Below, in pieces: positions 22,931 through 32,048 of a DNA stretch of 64,000 nt (position 1 is its first letter; the number at the start of each line of letters is the position of its first letter). The DNA comes from Lentilactobacillus senioris (GTDB lineage: Bacteria > Bacillota > Bacilli > Lactobacillales > Lactobacillaceae). A program made the translations under genes and the position numbers. The notes under the pieces are model-generated. The model saw only the letters and a list, made by a program, of their open reading frames with translations. It did no database searches and had not been told where the DNA came from. The stretch lies in contig NZ_JAPQEZ010000001.1 in assembly GCF_026798195.1 (NCBI RefSeq), positions 370,901 through 434,900 on the forward strand. The letters are read 5' to 3'.

Positions 22931-24517
22931 ATGCTATATCTAGGTTTATTGATTTTGATAATCTTAAGTGGCACTTTGGGTGCTTACATGCAAACTAAAA
23001 AGCAACGAGCAGAAGTGGCTGCAGCAAAACTGCAGGCTGCTAAAATTAAGCAGGCTGGCGAAATTCAAGGCCAACAAAAAGCACAACAAATTTTAGCTAA
23101 GAACACTAAACAAACTGCTAATTACCAACAAAATATCACTGACGAGCTAGATAGCTTTGCATTGGATAATCAGACTCGCCAAGATCGAATTGATCAACGG
23201 GAAAAGGCCTTGGTTGCTGCTAGAAGTCATTTGGACGAGACCGCAGAACGACTCAACGCGGACCGAGATAAGTTAAACGAAGTGAAGCAACAAATCGAAA
23301 CTACTAAAGTAAGTGCAGACGAGTTGTTAACTAAGCGAACCGATACTTTAGAAACTCAGGCGCAGTTAAAAGTGACTGAAGCTCAACACCAAATCTTAAG
23401 TGAGTTAGATCAACAATTGCAACATGAACAACAAGCTAACTTACGTTTCCAACGAGAAGATGATGAAAGCAACGTCACCAAAATGAGCAAGCTATTGGCT
23501 ACTGATGCTATTCAACGCGGACCAGTTGACTTTCCCAGAGAACATACAGAACATACAGTTTCAATCCCGGAAGCAGATGTGCGCCAAAAATTGTTGGACC
23601 ACGATGAACAAATGTTACGGTACTTAGAGGCTGTCACCGGAACGGATTTGATTTTTGATCCCAATGCAGAAACTGAGCTAGAAATTGTGACTGGTGATCC
23701 GTTGCGTAGAGAAGAGGCTAGAGTAGCCTTGACCAACTTGGTAGTAGGCCACCAATGGAACACTTTGGCAATTGAAAAAGCCATTGATGATGCTCGCCAA
23801 ACGGTAATTAACGAATTGCATCATACCGGTGAATCTGTGGCTGTTAAGTTGCATATTGGCTGGATGCATCCTGATTTGATGAAACTAGTTGGTCGGTTGA
23901 AATTTAGAACTAGTTACGGGCAAAACGTGTTGAACCATTCCATTGAGGTGGCCCAGATTGCGGGTGTTCTAGCGGCTGAATTAGGTATCGATGAGCAATT
24001 AGCTCGGCGGGCCGGCTTGCTGCATGATATTGGTAAAGCAATCGATAGAAATATTGAAGGAACCCACGTAGAATTAGGGGTTCAGTTAACCGAATTATAC
24101 GACGAAGATCCAGCGATTATTAATGCCATCGCCGCGCACCACGGAGATACGGAATCAACTAGTCCGATTGCAGCATTAGTTGAAGCTGGAGATTCGGTTT
24201 CTGGTGGTCGTCAGGGCGCTAGAAGTGAGTCAGCAGAAGAATATATTAACCGCCTACGCAGTTTGGAACAGATTGCTAACAAGCAACCAGGAGTGAAGGA
24301 AAGTTATGCTATTCAAGCTGGTCGAGAAATTCGGATTATCGTAGATCCTAGAAAAATTGATGATCAAGCTAACCAAAGCTTGACTGAAGAGGTTCGTGAT
24401 GAAATCGAATCTGAATTAACTTATCCCGGTAAAATTAAAGTTACCACGGTTAGAGATTTTCGTACCACGGCTTACGTGGGGGCGGAAAAGAAAACCAAAC
24501 AGAAAAAAAGAGCATAA
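22931..24517 (+). CDS. RNase Y-like HD-domain endoribonuclease with degenerate KH domain
   Basis: A 528-residue protein with the architecture of RNase Y: N-terminal membrane helix (residues 2-20), a long Gln/Glu-rich coiled coil to about residue 190, a KH region, and an HD domain with NHSIEVA, LLHDIGKA near residue 365, AAHHGD and EAGDSVSG. RNase Y starts mRNA decay at the membrane. The KH loop, GREGRNIR in canonical RNase Y, reads DHDEQMLR here (about residues 221-228), so the GxxG RNA-gripping loop is lost while the following TGTDLIFD block is kept. This suggests a paralogue. GGAGGGA precedes the ATG. Confidence 0.82.
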   Translation: MLYLGLLILIILSGTLGAYMQTKKQRAEVAAAKLQAAKIKQAGEIQGQQKAQQILAKNTKQTANYQQNITDELDSFALDNQTRQDRIDQREKALVAARSHLDETAERLNADRDKLNEVKQQIETTKVSADELLTKRTDTLETQAQLKVTEAQHQILSELDQQLQHEQQANLRFQREDDESNVTKMSKLLATDAIQRGPVDFPREHTEHTVSIPEADVRQKLLDHDEQMLRYLEAVTGTDLIFDPNAETELEIVTGDPLRREEARVALTNLVVGHQWNTLAIEKAIDDARQTVINELHHTGESVAVKLHIGWMHPDLMKLVGRLKFRTSYGQNVLNHSIEVAQIAGVLAAELGIDEQLARRAGLLHDIGKAIDRNIEGTHVELGVQLTELYDEDPAIINAIAAHHGDTESTSPIAALVEAGDSVSGGRQGARSESAEEYINRLRSLEQIANKQPGVKESYAIQAGREIRIIVDPRKIDDQANQSLTEEVRDEIESELTYPGKIKVTTVRDFRTTAYVGAEKKTKQKKRA

Positions 24518-24546
24518 AAAAAGAATGACGAAAGTCATTCTTTTTG
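24516..24546. terminator. Bidirectional terminator
   Basis: AAAAAAAGAATGAC and GTCATTCTTTTT pair across GAAA, between converging genes. Confidence 0.88.
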
Positions 24547-26100
24547 TTTGCCAATAACTTTGAAATTGTGATTATTGGTTGCCGTTACGACGGGATTAGC
24601 TTTTAAGTATTCAAAAATTAGTTGGCTCATAATAGTGGTGTCACTACGTACAATTTTACTTTCATCGAACATGGGATAATGGCCACCACCGGTAGCTCGA
24701 TATTTATTAAGGGCGATCTCTAAAATCGTATCATCCATTAAATCCGTTCCTTGGTACTTCAACTCTGTAACCCGTTGACCAACGGGCTTAGAAATATCTA
24801 GGATATAGTCCACGCCTTCGTACATATCGTAATTGTAAAAGCGGTGTTTGGGAAAAAGGAAGCGGGGATTAACGATCACTTCTCCGGCATCGTTTAACGA
24901 GAAATACTGAGCGGAGACTTCTAAAGCCGCTCGTAGATCCGCCCCGGTAACTTTAACTGCCGCTAATGAGTTAGGGTAGACATAGTTAGTAATAACATTA
25001 CGCATAGTAATTGGATTTTCAAAGCCATGAGCTTCGTTATTATATAGGGCAGTTGCTGAAATATCAGTATGCATAGCTGCCATTTGCACTTTTTGAATAA
25101 ATTCGATAAAGGCCGTTTCTGACTTGCGAACTGCGTTGGGGTCTGAAAAAGTGAGATCCCCTACGATGTTAGCTAGCGGTTGGTCTAACCACCCCTCTAA
25201 CGTATGCTTTAAAGGTTGAATGCTAGATGCTACGTTTGAATCAATATCAACGTCGGTGCACGGTAGCAATTCGGCAGAATTTTCCAGAATAAACGAAGTT
25301 TGTTTTTCTAGTTCTAACGAAATTTTACCGACAAATTCCCCCCGATGACCAGGTTGAATATATGGTACGCCAAAGAGTTCCCCAGCTAACTTTCTGTGTT
25401 GGTGACCCGTAACTAAAGCGTCGATGCCCGGAACTTGTTCTAATAAGGCATAGCCTTCATTTTCACCAGGAGTAATATCCGTCCAAGTACCAGAAGTGTC
25501 ACGTTCGAACCCGCCATGGTAGACCACTACAACTACATCAGCATGTTTTTGTAGGTAAGGAACGTAACGCTGAGCCGTCTTGACTGCCGATAACAAATGA
25601 AAATTATTTAATTGATTAATGTTTTTCCATTTCCGGGCACTGGTAGTTGTTAAGCCTAAAATACCGATTTTGATGCCAGCCCGTTGGATGATTTGGTATG
25701 GTTCTCCGATTAAAGGATTTTCTTCATCATCAACGATATTAGCACACAAAAATTGCCGGTTTGAATTAGCCATGGCGGTTTCTAAGTAGTCCAAACCAAA
25801 ATCAAATTCGTGGTTACCGATAGTGCCAATATCATAGTTGACTTGATTATAAGCATCAGTAAAAGCCATTCGTTGCAGGGGTTGAGCTCGTTTAGCAGTA
25901 AAGTACGCTAAAGGAGAGCCTTCCAAAAAATCGCCATTATCAACGGTAACGACAATTTCATCGGGATGCTCTGCTTTGTATTGTGAAATTACGCTGCTTG
26001 CTTTTTCCAGCCCATAAGGCTTATTTTCCGCTAACTCCACAAAATTAGTGGGAGGAATAAAACCGTGGGTATCACTGGTTGCCAAAATAGTTAATTTCAT
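24535..26100 (-). CDS. Bifunctional metallophosphatase/5'-nucleotidase (YunD/UshA-like), cytosolic
   Basis: A 521-residue protein with an N-terminal calcineurin-like metallophosphoesterase domain (ATSDTHG at residues 7-13, VDNGDFLEG, GNHEFDFG, YHGGFERD, GHQHRKL) and a C-terminal 5'-nucleotidase domain ending RATGGGHYPMF. No signal peptide or wall anchor is seen, unlike secreted UshA relatives, so an internal nucleotide or nucleotide-sugar phosphatase is likely. The start at 26100 uses AGGTGA four bases upstream; an ATG five codons earlier lacks a ribosome site. Confidence 0.85.
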   Translation of the reverse strand: MKLTILATSDTHGFIPPTNFVELAENKPYGLEKASSVISQYKAEHPDEIVVTVDNGDFLEGSPLAYFTAKRAQPLQRMAFTDAYNQVNYDIGTIGNHEFDFGLDYLETAMANSNRQFLCANIVDDEENPLIGEPYQIIQRAGIKIGILGLTTTSARKWKNINQLNNFHLLSAVKTAQRYVPYLQKHADVVVVVYHGGFERDTSGTWTDITPGENEGYALLEQVPGIDALVTGHQHRKLAGELFGVPYIQPGHRGEFVGKISLELEKQTSFILENSAELLPCTDVDIDSNVASSIQPLKHTLEGWLDQPLANIVGDLTFSDPNAVRKSETAFIEFIQKVQMAAMHTDISATALYNNEAHGFENPITMRNVITNYVYPNSLAAVKVTGADLRAALEVSAQYFSLNDAGEVIVNPRFLFPKHRFYNYDMYEGVDYILDISKPVGQRVTELKYQGTDLMDDTILEIALNKYRATGGGHYPMFDESKIVRSDTTIMSQLIFEYLKANPVVTATNNHNFKVIGKQKE

Positions 26101-26197
26101 ACGCTCACCTGTCATAAGTTTAATGTCTAAATTATAAGCAACTTAGCAAGTAAAGTAAAACTTTTCAACTAGATTAGTCCTGAAAAGTCCTAATAAT

Positions 26198-28210
26198 TTA
26201 GCCTTCTGCGTCACTAATATTTTGCATATAAACTAACTGGTCGGTAGAGATACTTTGGTTGAGCTGATCTGCTTGTTCCTTGGTAATATTTTTTTGAGCG
26301 TATTGGTCAGCCACGTATGAGTATTCGTTTTGTAGTGCTGAAATAAAAAGTTGAATTCGCCGGTCATTATCAGCTTCGGAATTGTTAATTCGTTCGTGTT
26401 GCACATTATAAAATCGGCGAATAAAAGCCACTGCACTGGCATTTTCTTTGGTTTCAATTTGTGCTAACAACTTAGAAACGTTTTTAAACGAAGTATTTTC
26501 TGCTAACTTCATTTGGTTTTGGAAGTCAGCGATGTTTTTCTTACCAGCTTCAGTTTTAGAATATTCTAGTATGGTTTGCTTGCGTTCTCGGAATTTGCGC
26601 CGCGTTTTAAGACTTTTAGGTGAAAAGTGCTTAAGCCAGAACCGTAAATAATTACTAAAATGGCGTTTACTAGACATCGAAGCTCGTTGGGCAATGATGT
26701 TAGCAACTTTGGTATCAATTTGGCCCTGATTACTTAAATCAGTTAGAGTTTGTTGGACAGTCTGAATAGTTTGTTGCATTAATTGCATTACCTGCTTACG
26801 GTCCACCTGTTGGCCTTTTTGACTGATCAGGGTATCAATAACGTAGTCTCTATCATGTGGATTGGCAGTTGTGTTATTTTTAAGCTGTTGAATACTATAA
26901 TCAACCATTTGGTTCCGATAAGTAGCGATGGAGTCTTGGTCTAGTTGGGTTACTTTAGGTAGCAATAGTGGCAATACTAGCGTTGGCATTAATAAACTTA
27001 ATAGAATCACCATTGCGGCTAGAAAAATTAATTCATTACGAAATGGAAACGAGTGACCGCTTAACGTCAAGGGGATAGAAAGAGCCATTGAAAGGGTAAT
27101 CGTTCCGTGAATACCACTAACGGCCATAATAAAGGAATCCTTGCTGCTGGGCCGCATTCGAGAATTACGACCACGGTGATTTCTATTATTAGTATAGTGA
27201 ATCTTACCACCACCTAAGCGCACCCAAACATAACGGATAATAACCATCATGACATATAAAATAATGGCCAAGAAAACAAGTAATCTGATTTGCATGGAAG
27301 AATAGTTAGCTACATTGGCAATCACCGTAGGCAGGGTAACCCCTAATAAAACGAAGACGAAGCCGTTCAAAACGTTAACTAAGATACTCCACGTAGCGTT
27401 ACTAACTACCTGCACGTTAGTGGAAGTTAATCTTAATCGGTTTCTGGCAATTCCAAAAACAATCCCTGCTGCTACATCGGCTAGAATTCCAGAACATCCG
27501 AAAGTTTCAGCCACCAAGTAAATTGCAAAGGGGGTCATAATGCTAAACGGTACGATGACGCTGGTAGTGTCCATAGATTGTTTAATGAACCAGCTTTGGA
27601 CTTCGGTAAAGAAATACCCAAGTAATCCCCCTAACACTAGGCCGCCAATAAAACTGACTGCGAAACTTTTGAGACCGTTAGTTAATGAAAAATTACCGGT
27701 AGAAAAGGCTACGAGGGCCAAATCAAAAATGACGATCCCGGAAGCATCGTTAAAAAGCGATTCATTTTCCAGGGCGGAATTTAAGCCACTAGGAACCTCT
27801 AAATCACTAGTAATCGAACCTAAAGCTACCGAATCCGTAGGCGTAATAATTGCTGCTAATGCAAATGTTAGTGCTAATGGTAAAGTGGGATAGATTAGGT
27901 GAGTTAATATCCCAATTCCAACTGCGGTAACCAGAGCTAATCCTACTGAAAGAGACAGCACTTGATTGACTGAGTGCTGCAAGTTTCTAAAATTGGTCGA
28001 CTGCCCATCGCTAAAAAGCAACGGAGCGATAATGATCAACATAAACATCTCTGGGTATAAGACATAGTGGTGAAATAATGGTAAAAATGATAGTAACAAA
28101 CCTGCTCCGATTTGATAAAACGCCAATGGGATTTGGGGCCATTCTGTATAGATGATATTAGCTGCTACCGCTGCTACCACCAACAAAGAGACCGAGTAAA
28201 AGATTTCCAT
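26198..28210 (-). CDS. CPA1-family Na+(K+)/H+ antiporter
   Basis: A 670-residue protein. Residues 1-430 carry about 12 membrane helices with the CPA1 core: TPTDSVALGS, and ENESLFNDASGIVIFD with the ion-binding Asn-Asp pair near residue 155. A His/Arg-rich loop (NNRNHRGRNSRMRPSSKDS) precedes the last helices. The C-terminal 240 residues are soluble, helical and Gln-rich and may be a regulatory domain. It exports Na+ or K+ for pH and salt homeostasis. It is monocistronic and transcribed toward the nucleotidase gene. Confidence 0.87.
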   Translation of the reverse strand: MEIFYSVSLLVVAAVAANIIYTEWPQIPLAFYQIGAGLLLSFLPLFHHYVLYPEMFMLIIIAPLLFSDGQSTNFRNLQHSVNQVLSLSVGLALVTAVGIGILTHLIYPTLPLALTFALAAIITPTDSVALGSITSDLEVPSGLNSALENESLFNDASGIVIFDLALVAFSTGNFSLTNGLKSFAVSFIGGLVLGGLLGYFFTEVQSWFIKQSMDTTSVIVPFSIMTPFAIYLVAETFGCSGILADVAAGIVFGIARNRLRLTSTNVQVVSNATWSILVNVLNGFVFVLLGVTLPTVIANVANYSSMQIRLLVFLAIILYVMMVIIRYVWVRLGGGKIHYTNNRNHRGRNSRMRPSSKDSFIMAVSGIHGTITLSMALSIPLTLSGHSFPFRNELIFLAAMVILLSLLMPTLVLPLLLPKVTQLDQDSIATYRNQMVDYSIQQLKNNTTANPHDRDYVIDTLISQKGQQVDRKQVMQLMQQTIQTVQQTLTDLSNQGQIDTKVANIIAQRASMSSKRHFSNYLRFWLKHFSPKSLKTRRKFRERKQTILEYSKTEAGKKNIADFQNQMKLAENTSFKNVSKLLAQIETKENASAVAFIRRFYNVQHERINNSEADNDRRIQLFISALQNEYSYVADQYAQKNITKEQADQLNQSISTDQLVYMQNISDAEG

Positions 28211-28323
28211 GCAAAGAACTCCTTATGTAATTACTTCTAAATTTAATTATAGAAATAAAAATTCAAAATAACAAATAAATACATAATTTCTTCATATTTT
28301 TATCGAAAAAATACTAAAGGTGG

Positions 28324-28351
28324 TTGACAATTATAATTGGTATGGTAGGAT
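28324..28351 (+). promoter_or_regulatory. Promoter of the spx paralogue
   Basis: TTGACA at 28324-28329 and TAGGAT at 28346-28351, spacing 16. It leaves a leader of about 95 nt before the start codon. Confidence 0.6.
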
Positions 28352-28450
28352 AAGTTTGTAGATAAATAGAGTAATGCAACGTAATGTTGTTTGGTTGTAT
28401 TTCGGGGAAAGTCTATTAACTACATAGTTCGTGATAAGGGGTGGATTTTT

Positions 28451-28846
28451 ATGCTAAACTTATATGTAGCACCAAGTAGCGCATCAAGTCGGAAGGCACG
28501 GGCATGGTTAACGGAACACAATATTGATTTCAAGGAAAGAAATATTAATTCCAAACCACTAAATACCGATGAGGTAAAACAAATTTTACGATTAACTGAA
28601 AATGGTAGTGAAGATATCATTTCTACACGCTCAAACATTTTCAAAAAATTGAATTTGGATATTGATAACTTATCAGTTTCTCAACTAGTTGATTTAATTG
28701 TTAAATACCCAGATTTAATGAAACGGCCCATCATTTTTGATGATCACCGGTTAGAAGTCGGATTCAATGAAGAAGAAATTCGGCGTTTCTTGCCTCGTGA
28801 AGTTCGCGAATCAGAACTCAAGACATTGGAAGCTAGAATTAGCTAA
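28451..28846 (+). CDS. Spx/MgsR-family regulator lacking the CxxC redox motif
   Basis: A 131-residue protein, exactly the length of Spx, the ArsC-fold protein that binds the RNA polymerase alpha C-terminal domain under disulfide stress. The interaction residues G52 (TENGSED) and R92 (KRPI) are conserved, as is the C-terminal GFNEEEIRRFLPREVR. The N-terminal switch, normally C10-x-x-C13, is S10-A-S-S13 (PSSASSRKAR), so no redox disulfide can form. AAGGGGTGG precedes the ATG at 28451. It could be a constitutively acting or antagonistic paralogue. Confidence 0.85.
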   Translation: MLNLYVAPSSASSRKARAWLTEHNIDFKERNINSKPLNTDEVKQILRLTENGSEDIISTRSNIFKKLNLDIDNLSVSQLVDLIVKYPDLMKRPIIFDDHRLEVGFNEEEIRRFLPREVRESELKTLEARIS

Positions 28847-28865
28847 ACGGTGTTTTATAGTTAGT

Positions 28866-28899
28866 TAAAACCGCAAACGGATAGTTTGCGGTTTTATTT
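28866..28899 (+). terminator. Rho-independent terminator
   Basis: AAACCGCAAAC and GTTTGCGGTTT pair around GGATA, followed by TTATTTTT. Confidence 0.85.
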
Positions 28900-28986
28900 T
28901 TTAACTGGCGCATTTGAATTTAAGGGGTATACTAATGATGGTTTTTAATTTAGTGATTTACTGAACGATAGAGGAGAGTAGAGAGA

Positions 28987-29805
28987 ATGAATAATGAGAT
29001 TAAAATGATTGCCCTAGATTTAGATGGGACTTTGCTGACTAGTGACAAAACGATTAGTGATTATACCCAGCAAGTTTTAAAGAACTTACATAGTGCGGGA
29101 ATTAAAGTAGTTTTGTGTACTGGTCGGCCTATTAACGCGATTTGGCGGTTTATTGAACAGCTGGATTTAGTGGGGAGCGAAGATTATACGATTACGTTTA
29201 ATGGTGCTCTAGTGGTAGAAAACGATAATAAAACGGAACTATTCAAACAAGGACTGAAAAAACACGATTTTGATCGTCTTCATCGCTTTGCTAAACAAGT
29301 CCATGCTCCGTTAGACTTACTAGATTTTGAGCAGGCATACTCATTAACTGATTTGAAACCTTCTAATTATCAAAATCAATTTAAGCCCGGCGTGTTACAC
29401 TTTGAAGCGGAAAACTACGCTAACATTAGTGACCAAGATGAATTTCCTAAGGCGGTAATGTGTGATTCACCTTCGTTATTGGACGAATATTTAGCTCAAT
29501 TGCCTGCTGAAGCTAATAAGCACTACCATATCGTGCGTTCTCAACCTATTATTACCGAATTTTTGGCGATGGATATGGATAAACAAGTGGGCTTGAGTCA
29601 CTTACTAAACCACTTTGGCTGGGACTTTAGCAATCTGATGACCTTTGGCGATGCTGAAAATGATCTAGGGATGATTAAGGCTGCTGGTACCGGAGTCGTA
29701 ATGAAAAATGGTCAACCTCAAATGCTAGAAATTGCGGACGTGGTGACGGATTTTGATAATGATCACGATGGGGTGGCTCATTATCTTGAAACAGCCTTTG
29801 GTTAA
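28987..29805 (+). CDS. Cof-type HAD-IIB sugar-phosphate phosphatase (YidA-like)
   Basis: A 272-residue cytosolic HAD hydrolase. Motif I is ALDLDGTLL with nucleophile D11 and acid D13; motif II is LCTGRP; motif III/IV is FGDAENDLGMI near residue 220. A C2-type cap domain lies between motifs II and III. Family members dephosphorylate hexose phosphates or flavin precursors; the actual substrate is not predictable. A GAGGAGAG tract precedes the ATG. Confidence 0.85.
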   Translation: MNNEIKMIALDLDGTLLTSDKTISDYTQQVLKNLHSAGIKVVLCTGRPINAIWRFIEQLDLVGSEDYTITFNGALVVENDNKTELFKQGLKKHDFDRLHRFAKQVHAPLDLLDFEQAYSLTDLKPSNYQNQFKPGVLHFEAENYANISDQDEFPKAVMCDSPSLLDEYLAQLPAEANKHYHIVRSQPIITEFLAMDMDKQVGLSHLLNHFGWDFSNLMTFGDAENDLGMIKAAGTGVVMKNGQPQMLEIADVVTDFDNDHDGVAHYLETAFG

Positions 29806-29837
29806 ATAGTTAAACAAGTAGAGTCAAAATTAATATC

Positions 29838-29876
29838 AAAAAAGAACTTTGGCATTTGCCAAAGTTCTTTTATTTT
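29838..29876. terminator. Bidirectional terminator
   Basis: AAAAAGAACTTTGGCA and TGCCAAAGTTCTTTT form a long hairpin between converging genes. Confidence 0.9.
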
Positions 29877-30835
29877 TAGTGTTCTTCAAACAAAGTAGTC
29901 AATAACTTCATAAAGGTTGCTAAGTAAGCATCAACATCAGCGTTAACGGCCACCTTAACGTTAGTTTCTGGTTCGTCTAGGCGAGCAGGGTCACCAACTG
30001 TACGACCATAGTATTCTTTGTCGGTAGTGACGTACATGTTAAGGTCCAAGGTAGTCACAAATGATGGATCAATCGCTACGCCGACAGCAAATGGATCATG
30101 GAGGGCACAGCCATGAAGATCAGGGCTGGTAACTTCGTAAGCTTTGATGTAGTAGTCAACAATATCAGCGAAGGCTTTACCAGAATCAGTTCCTAAATCA
30201 CGCCATTGTTGAGTTTCTTTGCGAGTTAAGAGGGTCCGCAAAGTAACGTCCAAGCCGACCATGGTTAGGTGAAGGGAACTAGTGAAGACGTTATTAGCAG
30301 CGCTGGCATCTTGGTTGATGTTGGCTTCTGTAACTTGCGTAACGTTACCAGGAACGGTTAAGGCCCCTCCCATGATGGTAACGTTACCGATTTCGGTAGT
30401 AATTTCAGGAGCTTTTTCAATGGCTGCAGAAAGGTTGGTCAACGGACCGGTTGGTACCAAGATAAGATCCTTACCGTATTGTTTAACAGAATCAATTAAG
30501 AAGTCGATGGCATCGCCAGTTTCTGGCTTGCGAGCTGGCATTGGTAATTCGACTTGCCCGATGCCGTTTTCACCATGAATTTCAGCACTGATTGGCATCC
30601 GGTCAAAGTGATCAGATTCTGAAGAATGAGGTAAGCCGGTATAAACGGGAACGTCAGTAGCCCCTAGTAGTTCGAGAATTTTAAGGGAGTTGATTACCCC
30701 GTCTTCTACGTAAACGTTACCGTACGAACCGATAATCCCAATTAAATCCACTTCAGGATTAGCAACCGCATAGGCAATTGCCATTGCGTCGTCAATCCCA
30801 GTATCCAAGTCAAGAATCATTTTCTTTTGAGCCAT
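29876..30835 (-). CDS. Ribonucleoside hydrolase (IunH/Rih family)
   Basis: A 319-residue enzyme that hydrolyses the N-glycosidic bond of nucleosides for base salvage. The calcium site DLDTGIDDA is at residues 9-17 (D11, D15, D16), and the catalytic/binding GPLTNLSAAIE region and a distal CALHDPFAVG with the His-Asp pair are present. GGAGG lies before the ATG at 30835; a reading from 30925 would add 30 residues across the promoter. A weak cre-like TAAAAGCGCTTTAT lies at 30882-30895, which would fit catabolite control. Base specificity is not predictable. Confidence 0.87.
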   Translation of the reverse strand: MAQKKMILDLDTGIDDAMAIAYAVANPEVDLIGIIGSYGNVYVEDGVINSLKILELLGATDVPVYTGLPHSSESDHFDRMPISAEIHGENGIGQVELPMPARKPETGDAIDFLIDSVKQYGKDLILVPTGPLTNLSAAIEKAPEITTEIGNVTIMGGALTVPGNVTQVTEANINQDASAANNVFTSSLHLTMVGLDVTLRTLLTRKETQQWRDLGTDSGKAFADIVDYYIKAYEVTSPDLHGCALHDPFAVGVAIDPSFVTTLDLNMYVTTDKEYYGRTVGDPARLDEPETNVKVAVNADVDAYLATFMKLLTTLFEEH

Positions 30836-30972
30836 TTTGTAACCTCCAGTAAATGAAATTATGTGTATTTCTATCATAGCGTAAAAGCGCTTTATTCTCA
30901 ATTGGCAATCGTGAATGATTGGCATTTATAACGAGAGTCGCTATAATTAAAACCATAGTTTAGGAGAGTTCA

Positions 30973-32046
30973 ATGAAAAGTAAATGGTATGACGGCGGCT
31001 TTCGGTTCTTGGATTTAGTTTGGACCGGAGTGCGGCGTAATTATGATAATTTAGACGATACGATCGCTAAGCGTTTAGGTGAAAAAGTTGATGAAACCAA
31101 TGAACAAGTCGAGATTCACCTCTCGAAAATGTTTTCTAGTATTTTTAAACGGCATACTAAAGACGAAGCAGACCGTATTTTTATTGCGGGAACCAAGGCC
31201 ACTACGCCGGGATTACGCAAAGTTTCTAGTCGACCAGTGAAACCGTGGTTTTTTACCAGGGTGTTCGTGGTGTTAGCCCTTAGTTTTACGATGCTGATGC
31301 TATTGCTGTATTTATTTGGAAGCGATAAGGCGATTCCCGGAATGATCTTTATTGGTTCGTTAGCGGTGCCGTTTTCTTTGCTAATGATGTTTTTTGAAAT
31401 CAATGTTTACCAAAACGTTTCTTTTTTGCAGGTAATGCAGACCTTCTTGGTGGGGGGCATTTTGTCCCTATTGGTTACCATGTTATTTTATCTACTGTTA
31501 CCCATTCAAACCAACATTAGCATTGAATCCGCCCTGTTAGTAGGGGTAGTGGAAGAACTGGCGAAAACGGTAGTGATTATTTTGTTTATCAACGCCTATA
31601 AATTAAATTATATTTTTAACGGTTTATTGATTGGGGCGGCCGTGGGGGCTGGTTTTTCGGTATTCGAAAGTTCGGGATACGTGAGTGAATATGGGCTGGT
31701 TACCATTTATACCAGAAGTTTTCAGGCCATCGGGACCCATACCATTTGGGCCGCTATCATTGGGGGGGCAATTATCTTAGGAAAAGTGCGCAAAAAGCCG
31801 TTTACGTTAGGAGATTTTGTTACTAAGCCACGCTTTTTTATTTTCTTACTAATTGCTATCGGACTACATACATTATGGGATTGGGACATTCCCGGAACTG
31901 GCTTGCCGGCTTCTATTACCGAAGAATTGATTGTAGTTGTGATTGGCTGGTTCTTAATTTTTGTCATGATCGATGCTGGTTTAAGGGAAGTTCGGACCTT
32001 GCAGGGGCAGTTAATTGTTAAAAAGAAAAAAACGAGGAGGCCATAA
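30973..32046 (+). CDS. PrsW-family intramembrane metalloprotease
   Basis: A 357-residue protein. Residues 1-95 are soluble, and then eight or so membrane helices follow. PrsW motifs are intact: the Glu pair in VEELAKTV near residue 196, FESSGYV near residue 233, and two His motifs, IGTHTIWAA and GLHTLWDWD. In Bacillus PrsW cleaves an anti-sigma factor, but no anti-sigma or ECF sigma gene is near here, so the substrate is unknown. The gene is followed after two bases by the ferredoxin-NADP reductase gene, suggesting one transcript. Confidence 0.82.
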   Translation: MKSKWYDGGFRFLDLVWTGVRRNYDNLDDTIAKRLGEKVDETNEQVEIHLSKMFSSIFKRHTKDEADRIFIAGTKATTPGLRKVSSRPVKPWFFTRVFVVLALSFTMLMLLLYLFGSDKAIPGMIFIGSLAVPFSLLMMFFEINVYQNVSFLQVMQTFLVGGILSLLVTMLFYLLLPIQTNISIESALLVGVVEELAKTVVIILFINAYKLNYIFNGLLIGAAVGAGFSVFESSGYVSEYGLVTIYTRSFQAIGTHTIWAAIIGGAIILGKVRKKPFTLGDFVTKPRFFIFLLIAIGLHTLWDWDIPGTGLPASITEELIVVVIGWFLIFVMIDAGLREVRTLQGQLIVKKKKTRRP

Positions 32047-32048
32047 AG

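Noticed and set aside
27540-27893. A 117-codon open frame on the plus strand inside the CPA1 antiporter gene
   Set aside because: It lies fully antisense to a well-supported membrane protein gene, has no ribosome site and no recognisable motif. Shadow of the real gene.
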